Shown piece after piece: positions 1 to 5,256 of a stretch of 6,047 bases of DNA (positions within the stretch are counted from its first letter, which is position 1; each line of letters starts with the position of its first letter). Origin of the DNA: Acidobacteriota bacterium. Its GTDB lineage: Bacteria; Acidobacteriota; Blastocatellia; Pyrinomonadales; Pyrinomonadaceae. Location of the stretch: NCBI GenBank assembly GCA_020853255.1, contig JADYZI010000016.1:1-6047 (forward strand). Reading direction: 5' to 3'. Below the pieces are notes generated by a model. The model was not told the origin of the DNA. It saw nothing but the letters and a program-made list of their open reading frames with translations, and did no database searches. Both the position numbers and the translations under genes were made by a program.

Positions 1-47
1 ATGGTGAATTTGGACCAATCAGCATGATCCGATCCCAAAATCGTTCT

Positions 48-121
48 CGCCCCCGGCAGGATTCGAACCTGCGGCCTACGGCTTAGAAGGCCGTTGCTCT
101 ATCCAACTGAGCTACGGGAGC
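48..121 (-). tRNA. tRNA-Arg, anticodon UCU
   Basis: The reverse strand folds into a complete 74-nt cloverleaf. The acceptor stem is GCTCCCG paired with CGGGGGC (one G-U pair), the D stem is GCTC/GAGC, the anticodon stem is ACGGC/GCCGT, and the T stem is GCAGG/CCTGC around the TTCGAAT loop. The 7-nt anticodon loop CTTCTAA puts TCT at 85-87, so this tRNA reads AGA (and possibly AGG) arginine codons. The discriminator base is G, and no CCA is encoded after it (the next bases on the minus strand are AGA), so the tail must be added by CCA transferase. It lies 39 bp downstream of the small membrane ORF on the same strand and is preceded by its own predicted promoter. No clear terminator is visible in the 47 bases that remain before the window edge. 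Confidence 0.97.
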
Positions 122-139
122 ATAAAAGAGCAATCATCA

Positions 140-168
140 ATCTTAGCGAGAGATATTTGCTTAGTCAA
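140..168 (-). promoter_or_regulatory. Predicted sigma-70 promoter for tRNA-Arg
   Basis: On the minus strand, TTGACT (168-163; 5 of 6 consensus) is followed by exactly 17 bp and then TAAGAT (145-140; 4 of 6). The -10 box ends 18 bp before the mature tRNA 5' end. A start about 7 nt downstream would give a short 5' leader of about 11 nt, typical for RNase P processing. The -35 box overlaps the last codons and the stop of the upstream small ORF. This is a sequence prediction only. Confidence 0.6.
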
Positions 169-283
169 ACCATAGTTTTATCCAGAACAGGGCCCCGATC
201 AGCAGGCAGAAGGCCAAGACGCCAACAGTGATGAAGAATGCGAACCAGGCTGGGCTTCGGAATAGGAATTTAGGCAGCTTCAC
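161..283 (-). CDS. Small single-pass membrane protein, unknown function (40 aa)
   Basis: A GTG-started frame of 40 codons ends in TAA at 163-161. The peptide begins MKLPKFLFRSPAW, with four basic residues by position 9. It then has about 22 almost uninterrupted hydrophobic residues (roughly 14-35, rich in F, L, V, I, A, G) and ends IKLWFD. This is a classic small bitopic membrane protein, probably with its N-terminus in the cytoplasm by the positive-inside rule. An in-frame TAA lies two codons before the GTG, so the gene cannot extend much upstream. The GTG overlaps the last 14 nt of cmk in another frame. No strong Shine-Dalgarno is seen, so translation may depend on ribosomes finishing cmk. 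I recognise no family. It could be a chance frame, but a charged head followed by a clean membrane helix over the full length argues for a real gene. Confidence 0.55.
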   Translation of the reverse strand: MKLPKFLFRSPAWFAFFITVGVLAFCLLIGALFWIKLWFD

Positions 284-947
284 TTTTTACACCATGTACA
301 ACAGCGATCATTTGTTCAAAAACTTCCGCAAGATCGAGTTCGCTGGTGTCGATCACAACAGCGTCGTCGGCAATGGTCAGGGGCGAATCGTCCCGTGAGA
401 CGTCTCGCCGGTCACGTTCATTTATCTCGGCAAGGGTTTGCTCATACGTCGAACTGCGTCCCTTTGCATGATCTTCCTCAAATCGACGCCGTGCACGGGC
501 CTCGGGCCTGGCGGTTAGGAAAAACTTGATGTCGGCGTTCGGGAAAACAACGCTGCCGATATCGCGGCCCTCGAGAACACAGCCGTTAGGTGCAGAGAGG
601 CCGATCTGCCGCTGATGCTCAACCATAATGCGGCGGACGGCGGAGTTGGACGAGACGATCGATGCGGCCTGGGCAGCCTCAAGCGTTCGTATCTCAGCCG
701 AAACGTCTTGATCGTCCAAGAACACCTTGAGCGATTTGGGTTCGCCGAGCAACTCGATGCGGGACTCGCGGGCAATATTGGCCACCGCCTCCTGGTCGTC
801 GAATGAAATATCTTTTCGGACGACGGCAAGGGCGACCGCGCGATACATCGCACCAGTGTCGAGGTACAGGAGGCCGAGCTTTTTCGCAAGCATCTTGCCG
901 AGCGTTGATTTGCCTGCACCAGACGGTCCGTCAATGGCGATGATCAT
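270..947 (-). CDS. cmk: Cytidylate kinase
   Basis: Phosphorylates CMP and dCMP to the diphosphates using ATP, in the cytoplasm, as part of pyrimidine nucleotide salvage and recycling of CMP from RNA and lipid turnover. The 225-aa length is normal for the bacterial enzyme. The Walker A loop GPSGAGKS is at residues 7-14, DTGAMYR at 30-36 (nucleoside monophosphate binding), EGRDIG at 126-131, an arginine-rich lid segment RARRR at 151-155, and the conserved RDRRDVSRDDSPL block at 178-190. All key residues appear intact. The ATG at 947-945 overlaps the TGA of the upstream MmcQ-family gene (ATGA), so translation is probably coupled. A modest GGGAAAG precedes the start. The 3' end overlaps a small membrane ORF. 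The usual neighbours of cmk in many bacteria (rpsA, aroA) are absent here. Confidence 0.96.
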   Translation of the reverse strand: MIIAIDGPSGAGKSTLGKMLAKKLGLLYLDTGAMYRAVALAVVRKDISFDDQEAVANIARESRIELLGEPKSLKVFLDDQDVSAEIRTLEAAQAASIVSSNSAVRRIMVEHQRQIGLSAPNGCVLEGRDIGSVVFPNADIKFFLTARPEARARRRFEEDHAKGRSSTYEQTLAEINERDRRDVSRDDSPLTIADDAVVIDTSELDLAEVFEQMIAVVHGVKSEAA

Positions 948-1294
948 GGCTTTCCCAGTTTTCTCCGTTCATTGAGCGGTAGATTTTCGAACACAAGCAA
1001 GTAAGACCGCGATATCAGGTCCTCGATCTCCTCATCGCTCAAGGCGTTGGGTTCCTCGACAGCGACCCAATGGTAACGAGCAACATATGGTGCCGGAATG
1101 ATGCCTTCCCGTTCCACAAGTTCGGCAAATTTTTCGGGCGTACACTTGAACGAGAACTTGCCCGCAGGTTCATCTAGTCCGGCCGCCGCGAACATTTTGC
1201 CACCCACAAGGAAACAAAGATCTTTTCCCCACTTAACATCTTCCGTCGCGTGAGGGAACGAAAGACACATCTCTTTGAATTCTTCAATATTCAT
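944..1294 (-). CDS. MmcQ/YjbR family protein (CyaY-like fold)
   Basis: A 116-aa protein matching the MmcQ/YjbR family, small soluble proteins with a CyaY-like double-wing fold. They are often annotated as DNA-binding but have no firmly established biochemical role. Family hallmarks visible here are FPHATEDVKWGKDLCFLVGGKMFA (residues 13-36), the FSFKCTPEKFAEL segment (48-60), ARYHWVAVE (72-80) and the C-terminal SYLLV (97-101). I chose the ATG at 1294-1292 because AAGG (1303-1300) stands 5 nt before it. A GTG two codons upstream (1300-1298) lies inside that ribosome site and is unlikely to be the start. The TGA overlaps the cmk ATG, which suggests co-translation with cmk, while ltaE ends 62 nt upstream on the same strand. 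Function in this context is unknown. Confidence 0.88.
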   Translation of the reverse strand: MNIEEFKEMCLSFPHATEDVKWGKDLCFLVGGKMFAAAGLDEPAGKFSFKCTPEKFAELVEREGIIPAPYVARYHWVAVEEPNALSDEEIEDLISRSYLLVFENLPLNERRKLGKP

Positions 1295-1297
1295 TGT

Positions 1298-1303
1298 CAC
1301 CTT
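1298..1303 (-). promoter_or_regulatory. Ribosome binding site of the MmcQ-family gene
   Basis: AAGGTG on the minus strand, with AAGG 5 nt from the ATG at 1294. It decides the start codon, because the alternative GTG start is part of the site itself. Confidence 0.6.
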
Positions 1304-1343
1304 GTGTTCTGTTCACTGTCTGGGTCAAGGCATGAAACACAAG
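1301..1343. repeat. 8-bp inverted repeat reaching into a ribosome binding site
   Basis: CTTGTGTT at 1301-1308 and its exact reverse complement AACACAAG at 1336-1343 are separated by 27 bases. In the minus-strand mRNA between ltaE and the MmcQ-family gene, the downstream arm contains three bases of the AAGG ribosome site, and a flanking G-U pair could cover the fourth. The loop is long, so the stem would be weak on its own. There is no T-run, so it is not a terminator. Confidence 0.35.
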
Positions 1344-1356
1344 AAACCCCAAAATA

Positions 1357-2385
1357 CTAATTTAGCACTTGCCGCATCGCTTGAAGAACTGTGGGAATAT
1401 CATCTGGCAATATATTGCGATGCGTGACCATACGGATCGCCTCGTCCCAGCCGCTTGCGAGAATGTCATGACCTCGCAGCTCCCGGCAAATATCCGCCTG
1501 AGTTTTACCTGTGCCAGTGACGTCGAAGATCACTATGTTGGTCCGAACGTGTTCCGGGTCGATCCCGATACCGTCGAGCTGAGCAAGCCCTTCCGCAAGT
1601 GCCCGGGCATTCACGTGATCTTCCCCAAGCCGCTGTGGGCTTTGTTCAAGCGCCAGCAGCCCTGCCGCACCAACTATCCCGGCCTGCCGCATCCCGCCGC
1701 CGAGCCGTTTTCGCCATTGTCTGGACTCGGCAATGAATTTCGCACTGCCGACCAAAATTGATCCAACCGGTGCCCCAAGGCCCTTTGACAGACAAAACTG
1801 GACGGAATCCGCATGACGGGTGAGGTCAACGACCGACGAACCTGAGGCAACAGCCGCATTAAAAATGCGGGCGCCGTCAATATGAACACAGATACCCAAT
1901 TTATGTGCGTTTTCACATATCTCGGCACAATGTTCCGCGTTCATTACGGTCCCGCCACCCATGTTGTGTGAATTTTCCAGCCAGATCAAAGCGGTCGCAG
2001 CCTCATGATCGTCACCGGGCCGATAGGCTTGAGATATTTCATTCCAGGTAGGATGTCCGCTCCCATCCGAACTTCGCACTGTCCGAAACGTCACGCCGGA
2101 CAGGATGCCCGCCATTCCAAGCTCAAAGTTAAAGACATGCGACCGCTCTTCGGCGATTACCTCCTGGCCTGGCCGTGTATGGACCTTGACGGCGATCTGG
2201 TTGCCCATTGTCCCGCTGGCAACGAACAGGGCAGCCTCTTTTTCAAAGATCTCTGCCGCCCGCTGTTCAAGGCGGTTGATGGTTGGATCTTCGCCATAAA
2301 CGTCGTCGCCTACCTCGGCTGCCGCCATCGCGGCGCGCATTTCAGGTGTGGGTTTTGTTACCGTATCGCTTCGGAGATCGATCAT
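1357..2385 (-). CDS. ltaE: Low-specificity L-threonine aldolase
   Basis: A PLP-dependent fold-type I enzyme that cleaves L-threonine or L-allo-threonine to glycine and acetaldehyde in the cytoplasm. It runs 342 aa, close to the roughly 333-350 aa usual for the family. The N-terminus [17 protein letters not shown] is the canonical family start, which fixes the ATG at 2385. SGTMGN (57-62) forms the phosphate-binding turn, H83 in RSHVFNFE is the ring-stacking histidine of the family, [10 protein letters not shown] (168-177) carries the cofactor-contacting Asp170 and Arg173, and [12 protein letters not shown] (198-209) holds the Schiff-base Lys201. The C-terminal domain ends normally. Nothing is missing. 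It is divergent from the amidohydrolase and is followed after 62 nt by the MmcQ-family gene and cmk. No strong ribosome site precedes the ATG. Gene symbol by family resemblance; stereospecificity cannot be read from the sequence. Confidence 0.95.
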   Translation of the reverse strand: MIDLRSDTVTKPTPEMRAAMAAAEVGDDVYGEDPTINRLEQRAAEIFEKEAALFVASGTMGNQIAVKVHTRPGQEVIAEERSHVFNFELGMAGILSGVTFRTVRSSDGSGHPTWNEISQAYRPGDDHEAATALIWLENSHNMGGGTVMNAEHCAEICENAHKLGICVHIDGARIFNAAVASGSSVVDLTRHADSVQFCLSKGLGAPVGSILVGSAKFIAESRQWRKRLGGGMRQAGIVGAAGLLALEQSPQRLGEDHVNARALAEGLAQLDGIGIDPEHVRTNIVIFDVTGTGKTQADICRELRGHDILASGWDEAIRMVTHRNILPDDIPTVLQAMRQVLN

Positions 2386-2457
2386 TGGGTGTTCGGCGCT
2401 ATAAACACTTTTAATTGTGCCACGAAATACGGCCGAACAAAATTTGCCGTAGGCGAT

Positions 2458-2486
2458 TTGGCCTCCAGGCCGGCTACTACTATAAT
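2458..2486 (+). promoter_or_regulatory. Predicted sigma-70 promoter of the amidohydrolase gene
   Basis: TTGGCC (2458-2463; 4 of 6 to TTGACA) and a perfect TATAAT (2481-2486) are separated by 17 bp. Transcription would start near 2493, giving a leader of about 50 nt before the coding start. The -35 element sits within the GGCCT-CC-AGGCC inverted repeat at 2460-2471, which might be an operator. Confidence 0.55.
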
Positions 2487-2527
2487 CGCGGGAGTTCGTT
2501 CCCCTGCTTGTTCGATCAATCTATTTC

Positions 2528-2532
2528 GGGAG
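2528..2532 (+). promoter_or_regulatory. Ribosome binding site of the amidohydrolase gene
   Basis: GGGAG lies 7 nt before a TTG (2540) and 10 nt before an ATG (2543), followed by a second ATG (2546), all in one frame. Spacing slightly favours the TTG and codon preference favours the first ATG. The choice changes the signal peptide by only one or two residues. Confidence 0.5.
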
Positions 2533-2542
2533 AATACTTTTG

Positions 2543-3880
2543 ATGATGCGACGATCTCTGCTTCACAGTATTGTGCTTTTACTCAGTGTTTTTGGTTTGA
2601 CTGCGACGGGCCAGCAGCCTGGTGCGCCGGGGTTGCAAACCGGAAAAGGCACCGTTGTCCTAAAGGCCGCCCGGGTCATTGACGGAACAGGCGCCGAGCC
2701 GATACGGACCGGCGCGGTCTTGGTCACGGACGACAAGATCGTTGCGGTCGGGCCGGCCTCTAGTGTCGCCGTTCCGGCCGGGGCAAAGGTCATTGACCTC
2801 GGCGACGCGACGCTGATGCCGGGCTTCATTGACGTTCATACGCATATCATTGGCCGCGTGCTGGGCGATCCTGAGGGTCAGAACTCTGCATTTCGTGACT
2901 ATGATTCATTTGGTGCGATCCTGGCTGTCGACAATGCCCGTCGGACGCTGATGGCGGGATTTACCACGATCAGAAATGTCGGTGCAGGTAATTTTGATGA
3001 CCTCGCCATTCGCAAGGCGATAAACGACGGCTGGACACCCGGGCCGCGGATCTTGACCGCCGGGCATTCCCTCGGCATAACCGGCGGACACTGCGACGAG
3101 AACGGCTACAAGCCGGGAGCAGCCGATGGCGATTATAAGACAGGTATTGCCGACGGGCCGGACCAGGTGCGCGCCGCCGTTCGATACCAGGTCAAATACG
3201 GCGCCGACGTCATAAAAACATGCGCTACAGGCGGCGTATTGTCCGAGGGCGATGCTGTGGGAGCGACGCAGTACACCTTTGAAGAGCTAAAAGCGATGGT
3301 CGAAGAGGCCGAAAAGCTTGAACGAAAGGTTGCCGCCCATGCACACGGTACCGAAGGCATAAAGATCGCGGTTCGGGCCGGGGTTGCTTCTATCGAGCAC
3401 GGTTCGTTTCTGGATGAAGAAGGCGCGAGATTGATGGCACAGAAAGGAACGTTTCTTGTCCCGACCCTTATGGCCGGCGAAACTGTCGAGCGTTTTGCCA
3501 AAAGCGGTGTTCTAAAAGGCCATCGGGCAGAAAAGGCCCTGGCCGCGGCAGCGGCAATGCGGCATGCGATCAAGCTGGCAATTGCGAACAAAATCCAGAT
3601 CGCACTTGGCACTGACGCGGGCGTTATTCCGCACGGAAGCAACGGCCATGAATTCACTCTTATGGTCGAATGGGGCGGCATGCGGCCGCTGGATTCGATC
3701 ACCGCAGGAACGCTTAACGCTGCGAAACTGCTTGGGCTTGAAAAGGCCATCGGCTCACTGACGGCGGGAAAGAATGCAGATATCGTAGCGGTTGCGGGCG
3801 ATCCGCTTCAAAATATCAGAGCAATGGAAAGCACGATCTTCGTGATGAAGAACGGCTGGGTGTATAAGGAAAAGAAGTAA
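2543..3880 (+). CDS. Secreted imidazolonepropionase-like metal-dependent amidohydrolase
   Basis: A 445-aa member of the amidohydrolase superfamily (imidazolonepropionase-like / Xaa-Pro or Xaa-Arg dipeptidase subgroup). Residues 1 to about 23 form a Sec signal peptide: MMRRS, a hydrophobic IVLLLSVFGL core, then a polar TATGQQ cleavage region. No lipobox cysteine is present, so a periplasmic or secreted protein is likely. The small beta-sandwich starts at VLKAARVIDGTG (39-50). The metal centre is complete: HTH in DVHTHI (His99, His101), a probable carboxylated Lys225 in DVIKTCATGG, the His pair in AHAHG (266, 268), His286 in IEHG and Asp358 in GTDAG. The C-terminus ends with the typical GKNADIVAVAGDPL strand (409-422). 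Dipeptide or N-acyl amino acid hydrolysis is plausible by analogy, but substrate cannot be read from sequence. It is monocistronic, with its own promoter, and convergent with the DUF5996 gene. Start could also be TTG 2540. Confidence 0.92.
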   Translation: MMRRSLLHSIVLLLSVFGLTATGQQPGAPGLQTGKGTVVLKAARVIDGTGAEPIRTGAVLVTDDKIVAVGPASSVAVPAGAKVIDLGDATLMPGFIDVHTHIIGRVLGDPEGQNSAFRDYDSFGAILAVDNARRTLMAGFTTIRNVGAGNFDDLAIRKAINDGWTPGPRILTAGHSLGITGGHCDENGYKPGAADGDYKTGIADGPDQVRAAVRYQVKYGADVIKTCATGGVLSEGDAVGATQYTFEELKAMVEEAEKLERKVAAHAHGTEGIKIAVRAGVASIEHGSFLDEEGARLMAQKGTFLVPTLMAGETVERFAKSGVLKGHRAEKALAAAAAMRHAIKLAIANKIQIALGTDAGVIPHGSNGHEFTLMVEWGGMRPLDSITAGTLNAAKLLGLEKAIGSLTAGKNADIVAVAGDPLQNIRAMESTIFVMKNGWVYKEKK

Positions 3881-3954
3881 ATTGGTCCGGTTTTGAGCTA
3901 ACTACGGTACGAGAAGAAAACGACGAAAGATTTGAAGCAAACCGGTGAGGGCGG
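3881..3954. other. Convergent intergenic gap without a clear terminator
   Basis: These 74 bp separate the stop codons of the amidohydrolase (plus) and the DUF5996 gene (minus). The only symmetry is a 7-bp inverted repeat CCGGTTT (3887-3893) / AAACCGG (3939-3945) with a 45-base loop. I see no GC-rich hairpin followed by a T-run for either strand, so termination may be Rho-dependent or occur elsewhere. Confidence 0.5.
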
Positions 3955-4866
3955 TTATGCCGCTGCGTTTGAGCTGAATTCGTTGATATCCCAAACCGCT
4001 CTCTTTGCTCCGGCCTGGTAAGACGACTCGAGAAAGTCGAGCACCATTCTGTTCGGGTCATCCGCCGTCCGGACATCGTCGTACATCAGCAGTGCCATGT
4101 GCGAGCCGTTCGATTCCTGCCATTTGGCGGCCGACGGTGAAAGTGGTTCATCCGCAAGGCCGGTTGGTTCGGGTGCGGTATATGAGTAGAATGCAGGGGC
4201 CGGAACGTTGTCGTCGCCGAACCAAAAGCCAAAGCTGATAACCTCATGCGAATAGGCCTCGCGCTCGACCATTCCGGCACCGTCGCGGGCCGGGGCGCGT
4301 TTGCCCGAAAAGCGGGTCAGTGCCAGATCGAAGCTGTGCCAGAACATGTGTACCGGAGTTGACTTGCCGATAAAGCGGCCGCGGAATTTTGTTAGAAGGC
4401 CGTCCACGGTCACCAACGTGCGATGAAAGCGTTCGACATATTCTTTGTCATATGACCTGTTTTCGCTGTCTTCGTCGAACGGGGTTGTTGACGGGGCTTC
4501 GTACGGAACTGGGTTGATCCGGGGTTTGATACCGATCTTTGCAAGATTGGCAAAAATGCTGCTGTAAAAATCAGCTACACTCAACCCGTCATAAAGCGCA
4601 AAATCCTCAATTTGGTTGCGGCTGGTTTGTATCCTTAGGACATGTTCGCCGAGATCGAACTCGATCTCGAAGTCACCGCCGCCGTACGGGATCGTGTGTG
4701 TCGAAAGGCCGCGCGGTGTTACGTACAGCGGCACGTGCCACCAATGATTGAGCCACGGGTGCATTGCCAGCCGGATCTTGCCCACTATCTGACAGTAGAG
4801 ATGCAGAGTATTCTTTGTCTGCCGCCAAGCTTCAAGAGGTATTTCGGGGAAAGCTGAATTCACCAT
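3955..4866 (-). CDS. DUF5996 family protein (uncharacterised)
   Basis: A 303-aa protein that I recognise as DUF5996, a widespread bacterial family with no assigned activity. Conserved blocks visible are LEAWRQTKNTLHLYCQIVGK (11-30), HPWLNHWWHVPLYVTPRGL (36-54), a FEIEFD strand (66-71), SVADFY (96-101), PFDEDSENRSYD (129-140), FRGRFIGKSTPVHMFWHSFD (161-180), LTRFSGKRAP (183-192), REAYSHEVISFGFW (202-215) and FYSYTAPEP (226-234). The length is typical and no signal peptide or membrane segment is seen, so it should be cytoplasmic. Many invariant-looking His, Glu, Trp and Arg residues (His41, His44, His173, His207, Glu208) suggest an enzyme, possibly metal-dependent; this is inference. The ATG at 4866 follows GGTG with short 4-nt spacing; a GTG as the next codon is an alternative start. 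It is last in a likely operon after the zinc finger gene (60-bp gap). Confidence 0.9.
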   Translation of the reverse strand: MVNSAFPEIPLEAWRQTKNTLHLYCQIVGKIRLAMHPWLNHWWHVPLYVTPRGLSTHTIPYGGGDFEIEFDLGEHVLRIQTSRNQIEDFALYDGLSVADFYSSIFANLAKIGIKPRINPVPYEAPSTTPFDEDSENRSYDKEYVERFHRTLVTVDGLLTKFRGRFIGKSTPVHMFWHSFDLALTRFSGKRAPARDGAGMVEREAYSHEVISFGFWFGDDNVPAPAFYSYTAPEPTGLADEPLSPSAAKWQESNGSHMALLMYDDVRTADDPNRMVLDFLESSYQAGAKRAVWDINEFSSNAAA

Positions 4867-4913
4867 TGGTCACCGCCCTTTCAAAACTAGTTTCCGAAAA
4901 ATGTCACTCGTCG

Positions 4914-4925
4914 CTGAGGCCTCAG
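4914..4925. repeat. Perfect 12-bp palindrome
   Basis: CTGAGGCCTCAG is its own reverse complement and lies just past the stop codon of the zinc finger gene, 47 bp before the DUF5996 start. It could bind a dimeric regulator or form a small hairpin (4-bp stem, GGCC loop) in the intercistronic RNA. It is not followed by a T-run, so it is not a terminator. Confidence 0.4.
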
Positions 4926-4926
4926 T

Positions 4927-5199
4927 TTACCCGTTCGGCAGCCGTTCAAAAAACAATTCGTCCGGATAACAATAACCCCAGTCCTCGCCCGGTTCGAACG
5001 ATCTTATGATTGGATGCGATGTTGCCTTATAGTGCTTGGTCGCGTGTTGGTTTGGCGAACTGTCACAGCACCCGACGTGTCCGCAGATCTCGCAAAGACG
5101 AAGATGGACCCATTTGTCACCCGTCTTAAGGCAATCTTCACATCCTTCGGCACTAGCGGTTACATTGCGTATTTCTGATAAATGTGAGCAGTTTGACAT
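4927..5199 (-). CDS. UBP-type zinc finger protein
   Basis: A 90-aa stand-alone ZnF-UBP (BUZ) domain, the fold that in eukaryotic USP5 and HDAC6 grips the free C-terminal Gly-Gly of ubiquitin. Likely zinc ligands are Cys4 and His6, Cys20 and Cys23 (EGCEDC), Cys36 and Cys39 (LCEICGHVGC), Cys44, and His52, His56 and His63 (NQHATKHYKATSHP). The family signature runs on through FEPGEDWGYCYPDE (69-81). Bacteria generally lack ubiquitin, so the ligand here is unknown; binding of some protein C-terminus is a family-based guess. No signal peptide is present, so it should be cytoplasmic. I chose the ATG at 5199, with GGAG 10 nt upstream; an in-frame TTG at 5238 would add 13 residues unlike the family. 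It follows the GDPD gene by 57 bp and precedes DUF5996 by 60 bp. Confidence 0.92.
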   Translation of the reverse strand: MSNCSHLSEIRNVTASAEGCEDCLKTGDKWVHLRLCEICGHVGCCDSSPNQHATKHYKATSHPIIRSFEPGEDWGYCYPDELFFERLPNG

Positions 5200-5256
5200 A
5201 GTTTTTAAGCTCCAATAATGGATGCTCGTGTCGTGCAACCATCCTGCGGATGAAAT

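Larger units (their letters stand above)
2386..2542. promoter_or_regulatory. Divergent intergenic region between ltaE and amidohydrolase
   Basis: These 157 bp should hold the promoters of both divergent genes. The plus-strand promoter is convincing and is listed separately. For ltaE only weak candidates are visible on the minus strand, for example TTGTTC (2440-2435) with ACAATT (2418-2413) at 16-bp spacing. A 5-bp inverted repeat GGCCT/AGGCC (2460-2471) overlaps the plus-strand -35 box, and a GGGAG-TTCG-TTCCC stem (2490-2503) lies near the predicted start site. Confidence 0.5.

Noticed and set aside
1..27. Plus-strand frame ATG GTG AAT ... ending in TGA at 25-27
   Set aside because: Only eight codons are visible. 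It could be the tail of a gene entering from the left or chance, and there is no way to tell from this window.
515..934. Minus-strand open frame of 139 codons overlapping cmk
   Set aside because: Lies in another frame of the well-supported cmk gene and reads as low-complexity Ser/Arg-rich sequence.
2005..2682. Long plus-strand open frame of 225 codons
   Set aside because: Mostly antisense to ltaE and then running into the amidohydrolase start in another frame. Composition is Cys/Arg/His-rich without any recognisable motif, so it is a shadow.
3133..3750. Minus-strand open frame of 205 codons inside the amidohydrolase gene
   Set aside because: Exactly antisense to conserved catalytic blocks; Ser/Ala/Pro/Arg-rich translation typical of the complement of a real gene.
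3887..3945. CCGGTTT / AAACCGG inverted repeat as a bidirectional terminator
   Set aside because: Only 7 bp, with a 45-base loop and no following T-run on either strand.
5200..5238. N-terminal extension of the zinc finger protein from a TTG at 5238
   Set aside because: The added 13 residues include the translated ribosome-site region and do not look like the family; the ATG at 5199 with upstream GGAG is the better start.
5240..5252. CATCC-TGC-GGATG hairpin just after the GDPD stop codon as a terminator
   Set aside because: A 5-bp stem with no T-run; too weak for intrinsic termination, though it could be a minor mRNA structure.
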